Origin: Candidatus Manganitrophus morganii
GTDB lineage: Bacteria > Nitrospirota > Nitrospiria > SBBL01 > Manganitrophaceae
Length of the DNA stretch: 64,000 nucleotides
Assembly: GCA_021651055.1 (NCBI GenBank)
Contig: JAJHOH010000001.1
Coordinates: 1,550,001-1,614,000 of the forward strand
Direction of reading: 5' to 3'
Each line of letters begins with the position of its first letter. The stretch's first letter is position 1. The notes beneath the pieces are model-generated. The model was given only the letters and a program-made list of their open reading frames with translations, had not been told where the DNA came from and searched no databases. The translations under genes and the position numbers were made by a program. Below are positions 51,480-59,355 of this stretch, one piece after another.

Positions 51480-52277
51480 ATGGCACGGATGGATGTGGTC
51501 GATTACCAAATTTTCGGCTCTGAGATGCAGTATGTCGAAATCGAACTCGACCCCGCCGAGGCGGCGGTCGCCGAAGCGGGCGGGATGATGTTCATGGAGA
51601 ACGGCATCGAGATGGAGACGGTCTTCGGGGACGGCTCCCAGCAGCAAAAGTCCGGGTTTATGGGCGCCCTCCTCGGCGCGGGAAAGCGCCTCCTGACCGG
51701 CGAGTCGCTTTTTATGACGATCTTCATCAATCGGGGAAGCGGGAAGAAAAAGGTCGCCTTCGCCTCTCCTTATCCGGGAAAGATCATTGCCATGGATCTC
51801 AGAGAATTGGGAGGCCAGATCGTCTGCCAGAAAGACTCTTTTCTCTGCGCCGCGAAGGGGGTCTCCGTCGGGATCGCCTTTCAGAGGAAGCTCGGGGTCG
51901 GTCTCTTCGGCGGGGAAGGCTTCATCATGCAGAAGCTCGAAGGGGACGGCTTGGCGTTCGTGCACGCGGGGGGAACGTTGAGCGAGCGGAACCTTGCTCC
52001 GGGCGAGATGCTTCGGGTCGACACCGGCTGCATCGTCGCCATGCAGCCTTCGGTCACGTATGACATCGAATATGTCGGCAAGATCAAATCGGCCCTCTTC
52101 TCAGGGGAGGGATTTTTCTACGCCACGCTTCAGGGACCGGGGAAGATCTGGCTGCAATCGCTTCCGCTCAGCCGACTGGCCAGCCGGCTCTATTCGGCGA
52201 TGCCGGGGGCCGGCCGCGGGCGCGAGGAGGGCTCGCTGCTCGGAGGATTGGGCGGTCTGCTCGATGGGAACAACTGA
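51480..52277 (+). CDS. AIM24/TIGR00266 family protein
   Basis: A 265-residue beta-sandwich protein of the AIM24 group: VEIELDPAEAAVAEAGGMMFME at the N-terminus (given as two adjacent strands), AGKRLLTGESLFMTIF and YDIEYVGKIKSALFSGEGFF. Bacterial members have no established activity; the mitochondrial namesake affects inner-membrane organisation. The M48 protease gene starts six bases downstream and shares its promoter, which suggests a joint envelope quality-control role. The C-terminus is Gly-rich. Confidence 0.9.
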   Translation: MARMDVVDYQIFGSEMQYVEIELDPAEAAVAEAGGMMFMENGIEMETVFGDGSQQQKSGFMGALLGAGKRLLTGESLFMTIFINRGSGKKKVAFASPYPGKIIAMDLRELGGQIVCQKDSFLCAAKGVSVGIAFQRKLGVGLFGGEGFIMQKLEGDGLAFVHAGGTLSERNLAPGEMLRVDTGCIVAMQPSVTYDIEYVGKIKSALFSGEGFFYATLQGPGKIWLQSLPLSRLASRLYSAMPGAGRGREEGSLLGGLGGLLDGNN

Positions 52278-52283
52278 CCGGTC

Positions 52284-53405
52284 GTGTCTTCATCCACCTC
52301 TCAAACGGAATTATTCGAGGTTCTCTGCTTCGGGCCGGGAATCCCCCCCCAGGGGGAGCGGATTTCCATTCGGATCACCTCGGAAGGGGTGATTCTACGT
52401 CCCGGCGGGCCGGATGAGGAGACCCTTCTCTTCGAGAGCCTCCGGATTACGGCCGGCGGATTCGATCACAACCAGATCACGCTGACCTGGATGAAGAGGG
52501 AGGAGAGCGGGTCGCTGATCCTCTCCGATCCCCGCGCCAAAACGGCCTTCCTCGCCGCCGCTCCCTCTTTTCTTGCACCGCAGCTGAGACAATGGCAAAA
52601 GCAGACTTCCCGCGTCGGACGGGGAATGCGGTTCGGTTGGTTTCTCCTCGGACTTTTGATCCTCTCTCCCCTCCTTCTCGGCCTGGCGCTTTGGTGGAAG
52701 TCGGATGCGATCGCCGAATGGGCCGTTCATCGCATTTCCCACACTTCGGAGGTGAAGTTCGGAGATCTGATCTACGCGCAGACCCGGCCCGGCCTGACCC
52801 TTCTTCCGGAAGGGGAAACAACGAAGATGATCGAGGAGATCGGGAGTCGATTGACGCAGGCGTCCCCCTATCCCTTTCAATGGCATGTCGCCGACGATCC
52901 GACGATCAACGCCTTTGCCATCCCGGGAGGGCATGTCGTCGTCTTTACCGGACTGATTGAAGCGGCCGAGTCGCCCGAGGAGGTCGCCGGCATCCTTGCC
53001 CACGAAGCCGAACATGTTCTTCAACGGCACAGCTTAAAGGGGATGGTTCACCAGCTCGGATGGCGTGTCGTTCTCGCCCTCCTCCTCGGTGATATCGGAG
53101 GAGGCCGGTTCGGCCAGGCGGCCGCCCAGATGCAAATATTAAGTTTCGGGCGCGATCAAGAATCCGAGGCCGACCTCAAGGGTCTCGCCCTTCTAAAAGA
53201 GGCAAAGATCGACCCGAAGGGAATGATCACCTTCTTTGACCGGCTCTCAAAAAAAGAGGGAGCATCGATCGCTCTCCTCTCCACCCACCCCGCCAGCGCC
53301 AACCGCGCCGAGGCAATCCGGACCGAAATCGACCGGATCGCCCCCTGGAAAAGCGAGCCGCTTCCGTATGACTGGGATGCGATTAAGAACGGCTTGAAGA
53401 AGTAG
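52284..53405 (+). CDS. M48-family membrane zinc metalloprotease
   Basis: A 373-residue protein with a cytoplasmic N-terminal beta domain (about 8-105), a membrane helix (116-137) and an M48 peptidase domain: zinc-binding HEAEH at 240-244 and the third-ligand motif ESEAD at 293-297. Architecture resembles Oma1/YcaL/LoiP-type proteases that handle envelope proteins. Start GTG 52284 lies six bases after the AIM24 stop. The N-terminal domain is unusual for the family and may be a substrate adapter or interact with AIM24. Confidence 0.92.
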   Translation: MSSSTSQTELFEVLCFGPGIPPQGERISIRITSEGVILRPGGPDEETLLFESLRITAGGFDHNQITLTWMKREESGSLILSDPRAKTAFLAAAPSFLAPQLRQWQKQTSRVGRGMRFGWFLLGLLILSPLLLGLALWWKSDAIAEWAVHRISHTSEVKFGDLIYAQTRPGLTLLPEGETTKMIEEIGSRLTQASPYPFQWHVADDPTINAFAIPGGHVVVFTGLIEAAESPEEVAGILAHEAEHVLQRHSLKGMVHQLGWRVVLALLLGDIGGGRFGQAAAQMQILSFGRDQESEADLKGLALLKEAKIDPKGMITFFDRLSKKEGASIALLSTHPASANRAEAIRTEIDRIAPWKSEPLPYDWDAIKNGLKK

Positions 53406-53407
53406 CG

Positions 53408-53851
53408 CTATCCCGCCTCCACCGCCGTCTGACACTTCGAACAAAACCCATAAAACGTCACCGACAGATTCGCCTTCTGAAAGTCGTGAATTTCCTTCAA
53501 CGCCTTCTCGACCTTTTCGAAGAGATCTCGATTCCCCTTGACCACCTTCCCGCACGCCTTGCAGATAATGAAATGGTGTACCTGCTGCTCGAAGATGAAT
53601 TGATACCGCTTTCCCTGCCCGGGGACGGTCAGCTCTTGGATCACGCTGAGCTGCTTTAACATCTCCAGGTTTCGATAGACGCTTGATCGATTGATGCCGG
53701 GGAGCTTGTCCTGAAGATGCGCCTGGATCTCCGGGAGGGAGAACTGCCTTGTGGAATGATCGATGAAATATTGAAGCAAAAACCGTCGGGCGGGGGTAAT
53801 CCGCTGCTGATTGTGACGAAGCACTGCAATTAAATCTTTATGTTTTTTCAT
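53408..53851 (-). CDS. Fur-family metal-responsive repressor
   Basis: A 147-residue regulator with an N-terminal winged helix (about 1-80, ITPARRFLLQYFIDHS and SVYRNLEML) and a C-terminal dimerisation domain with HHFIICKACGK and a closing CSKC, the two CXXC pairs that hold the structural zinc. The set of regulatory-site residues does not let me separate Fur, PerR and Zur. Its promoter (53908-53936) is overlapped by a palindrome, consistent with autoregulation, and is divergent from the SulP gene. Confidence 0.92.
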   Translation of the reverse strand: MKKHKDLIAVLRHNQQRITPARRFLLQYFIDHSTRQFSLPEIQAHLQDKLPGINRSSVYRNLEMLKQLSVIQELTVPGQGKRYQFIFEQQVHHFIICKACGKVVKGNRDLFEKVEKALKEIHDFQKANLSVTFYGFCSKCQTAVEAG

Positions 53852-53907
53852 TGCCTCTTCTCCCGCGCCGATTCATGGCCGCTTACCCTTGACGATGCGC
53901 TTTTCAG

Positions 53908-53936
53908 ATGCTACATGACTCGCAATGCAAATGCAA
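53908..53936 (-). promoter_or_regulatory. Promoter of the Fur-family gene
   Basis: TTGCAT (53936-53931), 17-bp spacer, TAGCAT (53913-53908) on the minus strand, 57 bp before the start at 53851. Its -35 lies in the left arm of the 53930-53964 palindrome. Confidence 0.55.
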
Positions 53937-53964
53937 CATTTATTTAATTGCGACATGTTGCATT
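53930..53964. promoter_or_regulatory. Candidate Fur-family operator, 10-bp perfect inverted repeat
   Basis: AATGCAACAT (53930-53939) and ATGTTGCATT (53955-53964) are exact reverse complements with a 15-bp spacer. The inner TGCGACATGTTGCA is itself a near-perfect dyad, and AATGCAA is repeated just to the left. The site covers the -35 boxes of both divergent promoters. Confidence 0.6.
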
Positions 53965-53976
53965 AAATGGTATCTT
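53948..53976 (+). promoter_or_regulatory. Promoter of the SulP transporter gene
   Basis: TTGCGA (53948-53953), 17-bp spacer, TATCTT (53971-53976), 61 bp before ATG 54037. Confidence 0.5.
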
Positions 53977-54036
53977 ATACGGTGGGCGGGAGGGGACCCT
54001 CCGCCCGTTTTATTCTCCGTTACGATAAGGACCTGG

Positions 54037-55776
54037 ATGAAGACTCACTTCTTTACACCGCCGGCTATCCCCACCGATCGATTCTGGACCTTTTTGAAAT
54101 CGAATTACCTCGTCGATGTCTCCGGCGACTTCTGGGGAGGGGTCACCTCCGCAGTCGTTGCCCTTCCGTTGGCGCTTGCCTTCGCCCTCGCTTCCGGCGT
54201 CGATGCCAAATACGGCCTCTACACCGCCATCGTCGCTGCCGTGGTGGCGTCGGTTTTCGGGGGATCGAAGGTCCAGATTACCGGCCCGACCGGAGCGATG
54301 GCGGTCATCCTTGCGGGAATCGTCGCGCAATATGGAATCGAGAAGCTCTGGGTCGCCGCCGTCTTGGCCGGGATCATCCAGATCGCCCTCGGCCTCTCCC
54401 GGATGGGACGGTTCGCTCTCTACATTCCCCATCCCCTGATCGCCGGCTTCACCAATGGGATCGCCGTCATCATCTTTGCCGGCCAGTTGAACAACGCTTT
54501 CGGCTTTCAGATTCCTGCCGCGGGCGGGGCAACCTTCTTTGAAGGCCTTTATACGACACTGACACACCTCCCCGGCCTGAATCTTTCAGCCCTTCTCCTC
54601 ACCGCCACGGTCGTCCTCATCATGCTCTTCATGCCGGTCTCCATCACCCGCCGCGTGCCGGCCTCCCTTATCGGTCTGACCGCCGCCACGGCCGCCGCGG
54701 CCCTCTTTCAACTGAATGTGCCGACGATCGGCGCCATTCCGCATGTTCTTCCGATGCCCCATCTTCCCGCCGGCGCTTGGGGAGACCTTCACACACTCCT
54801 CCGTCCGGCGTTGGCGCTGGCCGCCCTTGGCTCCATCGAGTCGCTCCTCTCGGCGGTGGTGGCTGATAGCATGATGGCCTCCGAACGGCACGACAGCAAC
54901 AAAGAGCTGTTCGGACAGGGGCTGGCCAACATCGTCACCGCTTTTTTTCAGGGAATCCCGGCGACCGGGGCGATCGCCCGGACGGCGGTGAACGTGAGGA
55001 GCGGCGCCAAGTCGCGCCTCTCCAGCATCTTCCATAGTCTGGCGCTGGTTCTGATCATGTTTTTTTTCGCCGAATTCGCATCGCATATCCCCCTTGCGGC
55101 GCTGGCGGGGATCTTGATGGTCACCTCTATTCGGATGGTCGAATGGGAAAACACCCGGGCGATATTCCGCGCCCCGGAGGCGGATCGGATCGTTCTGCTG
55201 ATTACGTTTGCAGTAACCGTCGCCTTCGATCTGATTCTGGCCGTCGAGATCGGACTCATCTCCGCGGGGCTTCTCTTTATCCGCCGGATGAGCGAGCTCG
55301 GCATCATGAACCAATCGGTGGATGAGATCGTCCAATCGCCTGAGAAGGCCGCCCCGATTCAGGTCTGCCCCTATGTGGTCGTCGTCCGGATCGCCGGGCC
55401 CCTCTTTTTCGGCGCCGCGGAAAAGTTCATGAATGAGATCAAGAAGCGAATCGACATGAAAGTATTGATCCTGCGCCTGGGGCAGGTCAATATGATCGAT
55501 GCCACCGGGGCGATGGCCTTTCGGGCCATCATTGATCATACGGAGCGGATCGGCGCAAAACTCTACATCAGCAGCCTTCAGCCCCAAGTCCGGTTCGTTT
55601 TGACGCAGATGGGATTGATGGAAATGATCCCGGAAGGTCGGGTCTTCGATCACGCCGACCAGGCGATCCGGGCGGCCTCAGAACAGATGGAGAAAGAGGT
55701 CTGCACCGGCTGCCGTCATTACGTGAGCGAGCAATGTGATCTCTTCGAAAAACCGCCGGACGCCGGCGGCGTGTAG
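54037..55776 (+). CDS. SulP-family anion transporter with STAS domain
   Basis: A 579-residue transporter: about 12-14 helices over residues 25-425 with the SulP segments GLYTAIVAAVVASVFGGS and GPTGAMAVIL, and a C-terminal STAS domain (about 450-555, ILRLGQVNMIDATGAMAF). The family carries sulfate, bicarbonate or related anions. A Cys-rich end (CTGCRHYVSEQC) is an uncommon addition that could bind metal or respond to redox. ATG 54037 has AAGGA upstream; the earlier in-frame ATG at 53908 overlaps the operator and is rejected. Divergent from a Fur-family regulator, so metal-dependent expression is likely. Confidence 0.92.
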   Translation: MKTHFFTPPAIPTDRFWTFLKSNYLVDVSGDFWGGVTSAVVALPLALAFALASGVDAKYGLYTAIVAAVVASVFGGSKVQITGPTGAMAVILAGIVAQYGIEKLWVAAVLAGIIQIALGLSRMGRFALYIPHPLIAGFTNGIAVIIFAGQLNNAFGFQIPAAGGATFFEGLYTTLTHLPGLNLSALLLTATVVLIMLFMPVSITRRVPASLIGLTAATAAAALFQLNVPTIGAIPHVLPMPHLPAGAWGDLHTLLRPALALAALGSIESLLSAVVADSMMASERHDSNKELFGQGLANIVTAFFQGIPATGAIARTAVNVRSGAKSRLSSIFHSLALVLIMFFFAEFASHIPLAALAGILMVTSIRMVEWENTRAIFRAPEADRIVLLITFAVTVAFDLILAVEIGLISAGLLFIRRMSELGIMNQSVDEIVQSPEKAAPIQVCPYVVVVRIAGPLFFGAAEKFMNEIKKRIDMKVLILRLGQVNMIDATGAMAFRAIIDHTERIGAKLYISSLQPQVRFVLTQMGLMEMIPEGRVFDHADQAIRAASEQMEKEVCTGCRHYVSEQCDLFEKPPDAGGV

Positions 55777-55788
55777 TTCGATTCCCCC

Positions 55789-55817
55789 TTGCCAATGAAG
55801 TGTCCCCGGCATACAAT
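55789..55817 (+). promoter_or_regulatory. Promoter of the NYN-domain gene (leaderless)
   Basis: TTGCCA (55789-55794), 17-bp spacer, TACAAT (55812-55817). The ATG at 55824 lies seven bases after the -10, so +1 should coincide with the start codon. Confidence 0.6.
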
Positions 55818-55823
55818 CATCTC

Positions 55824-56321
55824 ATGCATCTTATCATCGACGGTTACAACTTCATCGGGAGGCAGAAGGGGCTTCGGGGGGATCTGGAGGGAAAACGCGC
55901 CCGCCTCATCGAACAGCTCACAGCATATCGCCGAATCAAAGAACTCCCTGTTACGGTCGTCTTCGACGGAAGCGGGAAAGGAGCGGCCGAACGAACCGGA
56001 GGGATTGAGGTGATCTTCTCGGGGTACGGAGAATCGGCCGACGACGTGATTGTCCGGATGGCCGAAGATTTCCGGGAAGGCTGCACCGTCGTCTCTTCAG
56101 ATCGGGCGGTGCGGGATCAAGTCCAACGGAGCGGCGCCGTCGCGCTCTACTCGGGAGAATTCGAGGCCCGCCTTCACGCCGCCCTTCACCAGGAGGGAAC
56201 CCCGCCGATAGAAAAAGCGCTTGATGAGACGGAACCCGCCCGGCCGGCCGAAAAGAAGGGGAATCCGCGCAAACTTTCCAAAACAGAACGACGTCGTCAA
56301 GGACGTTTGAAGCGACTCTGA
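55824..56321 (+). CDS. YacP-like NYN-domain RNase-related protein
   Basis: A 165-residue protein starting MHLIIDGYN, the typical opening of the YacP/Rae1 NYN family (PIN-like fold). Conserved acidic residues appear in IIDGYNFIG, VVFDGSG, GESADDVI and VSSDRAVRD, which fit the metal-binding site of PIN-type nucleases. B. subtilis Rae1 cleaves mRNA at the ribosome; whether this protein does so is not known. The C-terminal tail (about 130-165) is rich in Lys and Arg. The start is supported by family N-termini and by the promoter immediately upstream. Confidence 0.85.
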   Translation: MHLIIDGYNFIGRQKGLRGDLEGKRARLIEQLTAYRRIKELPVTVVFDGSGKGAAERTGGIEVIFSGYGESADDVIVRMAEDFREGCTVVSSDRAVRDQVQRSGAVALYSGEFEARLHAALHQEGTPPIEKALDETEPARPAEKKGNPRKLSKTERRRQGRLKRL

Positions 56322-56369
56322 TCTTCTTCCAACAAATTCCCAATCTGTTCGCAAAGTCGCGGAGAAAAG

Positions 56370-56552
56370 CTAAAAGTATTTCGCTTTATCTTTGAAAACT
56401 TTCATGATGGCGATCGTCAACCAGATCGTTCCCCCGCCCCAAATCAGGGTCCAGATCAGAAGCTTCAACCACTCTTTCATAGAGCGACCCGGCCGACCCT
56501 CTCCCTCCTCGGCTTCTTCATCCTCCGGCTCAAGAAGTCTAAACCGCCTCAT
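56370..56552 (-). CDS. Small single-pass membrane protein
   Basis: A 60-residue protein with an acidic N-terminal half (EPEDEEAEEGEG) and one membrane helix (WLKLLIWTLIWGGGTIW region, about 28-50) followed by a basic end. AGAGG lies seven bases before the ATG. I do not recognise a family. Orientation opposite to the NYN gene; 48 bp separate the stops. Confidence 0.5.
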   Translation of the reverse strand: MRRFRLLEPEDEEAEEGEGRPGRSMKEWLKLLIWTLIWGGGTIWLTIAIMKVFKDKAKYF

Positions 56553-56865
56553 TTTTCATCCTCTGGTTTGGCATTTGGATCTTTACGATCGCCCAATGTC
56601 GATCGGAGACACAGGACTGTTTCTATATACCCTATCTTGAATCGCTTCGCAATCCATTTTCATCCGCCGGAACTCTCGTATCTGAAAAACAGAGGATATT
56701 AAGGAGGACCGGAAAAATGACTGACGTTTTTGTCATCCTGAGCGACGCGAAGGATCTCTGTTTTTGTCCCATGACAAGGAGATGCTTCGCCCTTCGGCTC
56801 AGTATGACAAACCGCCGGTCAGACTTTTCAGGTGATTTATGTCGGCAAAAATGAGAAGGGTGGAA
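56553..56865. other. Intergenic region containing a hairpin repeat
   Basis: About 310 bp. Apart from the palindromic element at 56731-56809 I see no gene or RNA structure. Confidence 0.4.
56731..56809. repeat. TGTCATCCTGAGC-type palindromic repeat
   Basis: TGTCATCCTGAGC...GCGAAGGATCTC (56731-56758) and GAGATGCTTCGCCC...GCTCAGTATGACA (56779-56809) are imperfect reverse complements around a 20-bp loop. This sequence type is scattered through the genomes of many environmental bacteria as a small extragenic palindromic element; no open frame is present. Confidence 0.75.
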
Positions 56866-57210
56866 TCAGGCGAGGAGATCGATCACACCCTTTTGCATTT
56901 CATCGGTGGTTTTGAACGCGGCAAGGCTCATACTGAAAGTATATTTTGCGAGGATCTGCTCGACGGCCTCTTCGGCCAGATCGACATTGGAAGCTTCGAT
57001 CACTTCACCCTGGGGGGATCGATAGGAGGGTCCTGACTCCGTGCTCTTTCCGATCTCAACGACAACGCCGCCGGTGACCCCTTCGCTTAAAAGGACCTGA
57101 TCTTTCTTGAAGCCGTCGGTGCTGAGATTGGCGACATTATTTGCCGATGCTTCGAGTTTTTCCAGACCGGCACGGAGACCTGAAAGAGAAGCTCCTAATG
57201 GTGAAAGCAT
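56866..57210 (-). CDS. Orphan flagellar-rod-like protein (FlgC/FlgB type)
   Basis: A 114-residue protein with both end signatures of axial flagellar proteins: N-terminal Flg_bb_rod (LEASANNVANLSTDGFKK near 18-35) and C-terminal SNVDLAEEAVEQI followed by AFKTTDEMQKGVIDLL. The central segment is very short, as in rod proteins. No other flagellar gene is in the window. TAAGGAGG precedes the ATG. It may belong to a dispersed flagellar set or have been recruited for another axial or envelope structure. Confidence 0.8.
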   Translation of the reverse strand: MLSPLGASLSGLRAGLEKLEASANNVANLSTDGFKKDQVLLSEGVTGGVVVEIGKSTESGPSYRSPQGEVIEASNVDLAEEAVEQILAKYTFSMSLAAFKTTDEMQKGVIDLLA

Positions 57211-57329
57211 CTTTTCCTCCTTACCTCACTTATCGGCAGGCCTTGAGAAAAACTTGAGGAGGAAAAGAGATTTTTTCTGATGTCCCCGAAATAGCTTATA
57301 AGAAATTGAATTTGCTGAAATATAAAAGT

Positions 57330-59018
57330 CTAAGTCAGGGTATATTGGGGGCCGCTTCCCCCCTCCGGCGGGGTTAAACGGCCTCCCTTGGCTCCGATGG
57401 CGCCGCATTGGACACAGTTGGTCGGGTTCATCCGGACGACCTTTTTCCCCTCGATATCGGTTCCCCACTCATAGACGTTGGCGGGGCACATATGAATCCA
57501 GGCCTCCCCGACCTCCTCCGGAACACGCACCTCCAGACGGAGGTGGTTCGGCTGGTTGTCGCGGCTGCTGTTTCCGCTGGCATGGACGCTGGTCAGCTTG
57601 TCGAAGATGTACTTTCCATCGGGCTTGGGGTACTCCCTCTTTTCGATAAAAAGCGGCTCGTCGGCATCCCGCCGCGTCTGAAAGCGCCACCCCGGAAAAG
57701 CCCCGCCGGTGACCGTCATCAGCCCCGCGAGCAACACCCCCGGCACAAACCCGTGGTCGAACGCCTGGCGCATGTTCCGGACACGATGGAGGTCTCGAAG
57801 AATGAAGCTCTTCCGAACGGCGGCATCGTATCCCGAAAGCGCGTCAGGCTGACCGAGATCCTTTCCCGATTTCAACGCCTCGAAGATCGCCTCGGCGGCG
57901 AGCATCCCGGAAGCCATCGCATAGTGAATCCCCTTCAGCGCCGGAACATTGAGAAACCCCGCCGAATCGCCGACGAGCAATCCCCCCGGGAGGTGAAGAC
58001 GATCGGGAACCGAATAATAGCCTCCTTCCGGGATCGTCTTTGCTCCCCATCCGTTCTCAAGCCGCCGGCCCCCTTCCAAGATCTTCCGGAAGAAGGGATG
58101 GGTCTTCATCAACTGAAGGAGATCGTGGACCGACGCGCAGGCGTTGCGGTATCCGAGGCCGACGACAAGGCCAAGCGAAACCAGATTTCCCCCCATCGGA
58201 TAGAGGAAACTTCCCCCGAACTCGTTATATTTCTTTTCACCCCGGAGCGGCCACCCCATCGTGTGGATGACCTCTTCAGGAGGATGGGGAACCTCCCAGA
58301 TCTCCTTTACCCCGAGCGAGTAGGTCTGTGGATTTGAGCGGGTGATCCCGAAGTGGGCAATCGCCGTTTGTGTGAGGTGCCCCTGCGCCCCCTCTCCGAG
58401 AACCGTCGCCTTGGCAAGGATCTCGGCCCCCTCCTGAAAATTCTCCATCGGCGCGCCGGTCCGATCGCGTCCCTTGTCGCCGCTCTTCACCCCGCGGATC
58501 GCGCCGTTTTCAACCAGGAGTTTCGCGCCGGCAGTTTCGCTGAAGATCGAAACGCCGAGCGCCTCGGCCTGCTCCGCGAGCCACTTCCCGAACCGGCTGA
58601 CCGAGATGACGTAATTCCCATGATTGCGCATCGTCGGAGGAAGGGGGACCTTGTATCCCTTCTCCGAGGAGAGAAGATAAAGCGCCTCTTTTTGGACGGG
58701 GACTTCGAGCGGGAACTCCCCTTCTTTCAAATCCGGGAAAAGTCTTTTCAGCGAGACCGGATTGAGGATCGCTCCGGCCAGGAGATGCGCCCCCGGATAT
58801 TTCCCCTTTTCGACGATCGCAATCGGGAACTCGCCAAGGGCCGCTTTCACCTCGGGGGCCTGCTCCAGCAATTGCGCCAGACGGATCGCCCCGGCGAGGT
58901 TCGCCGGACCGGCCCCAACGAAAAGAATGCCGACCTCGATCCGGTTCTCCGGGCCCGACGTGACCGGCGAGATGAACTCCCCCGGCTGCACGGGCGGAGG
59001 AAATCGGGACGGTTCCAT
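57330..59018 (-). CDS. Electron transfer flavoprotein-ubiquinone oxidoreductase
   Basis: Membrane-associated FAD/Fe-S enzyme passing electrons from ETF to quinone. The 562-residue protein has the FAD motif GAGPANLAGA near 36-45, the LGEGAQGHL segment, GDSAGFLNVPALKGIHYAM near 382-400 and a C-terminal ferredoxin-like domain with CPANVYEW and NCVQCGAI. The usual cluster motif here is C-x2-C-x2-C; the last Cys is replaced by Ile, leaving three cluster cysteines. The start ATG has AGGAGGG upstream. No etfA or etfB is adjacent. Confidence 0.92.
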   Translation of the reverse strand: MEPSRFPPPVQPGEFISPVTSGPENRIEVGILFVGAGPANLAGAIRLAQLLEQAPEVKAALGEFPIAIVEKGKYPGAHLLAGAILNPVSLKRLFPDLKEGEFPLEVPVQKEALYLLSSEKGYKVPLPPTMRNHGNYVISVSRFGKWLAEQAEALGVSIFSETAGAKLLVENGAIRGVKSGDKGRDRTGAPMENFQEGAEILAKATVLGEGAQGHLTQTAIAHFGITRSNPQTYSLGVKEIWEVPHPPEEVIHTMGWPLRGEKKYNEFGGSFLYPMGGNLVSLGLVVGLGYRNACASVHDLLQLMKTHPFFRKILEGGRRLENGWGAKTIPEGGYYSVPDRLHLPGGLLVGDSAGFLNVPALKGIHYAMASGMLAAEAIFEALKSGKDLGQPDALSGYDAAVRKSFILRDLHRVRNMRQAFDHGFVPGVLLAGLMTVTGGAFPGWRFQTRRDADEPLFIEKREYPKPDGKYIFDKLTSVHASGNSSRDNQPNHLRLEVRVPEEVGEAWIHMCPANVYEWGTDIEGKKVVRMNPTNCVQCGAIGAKGGRLTPPEGGSGPQYTLT

Positions 59019-59049
59019 TCACCCTCCTCAATTAGGTTAAACATCTCCT

Positions 59050-59078
59050 ATCATACCCGGCGTTGCGCATCGACGCAA
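59050..59078 (-). promoter_or_regulatory. Promoter of the ETF-QO gene with overlapping dyad
   Basis: TTGCGT (59078-59073), 17-bp spacer, TATGAT (59055-59050) on the minus strand, 32 bp before the start. The -35 is part of TTGCG-N6-CGCAA (59063-59078), a possible operator. Confidence 0.55.
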
Positions 59079-59355
59079 GTCGATCGATCTGTTTCGATGT
59101 GGGGGAACACCCGATGCATCCATCTAATCTCCCCCGCAGTGTGCAAACCAGTTCTACTCCCCTATGCAAAAGAGAACCGACAGTGATCAATCTATGCAAG
59201 CAGGTTCATCACATTGTAGTGATATCGATGTTTTCCTTTCCTAGATGGAAGAGGCGATCTCAAAAAGATGGTACAGAAATTGCCCTGATCTTGGATAAAT
59301 GAATCCGGGTCCAATCATGCAGAATCGATTCACTCTATCATCCATGTGGCGCTCG
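59079..59355. other. Leader region of the Big_5 lipoprotein gene
   Basis: About 280 bp without a supported gene. ATCAC-N6-GTGAT at 59208-59223 is a small dyad that could be an operator. Further ATG codons at 59299 and 59317 are in frame with the lipoprotein but precede its signal peptide. Confidence 0.35.

Noticed and set aside
54586-55653. 355-codon open frame antisense to the SulP gene
   Set aside because: Highly charged, His/Asp/Gly-rich shadow of a membrane protein gene.
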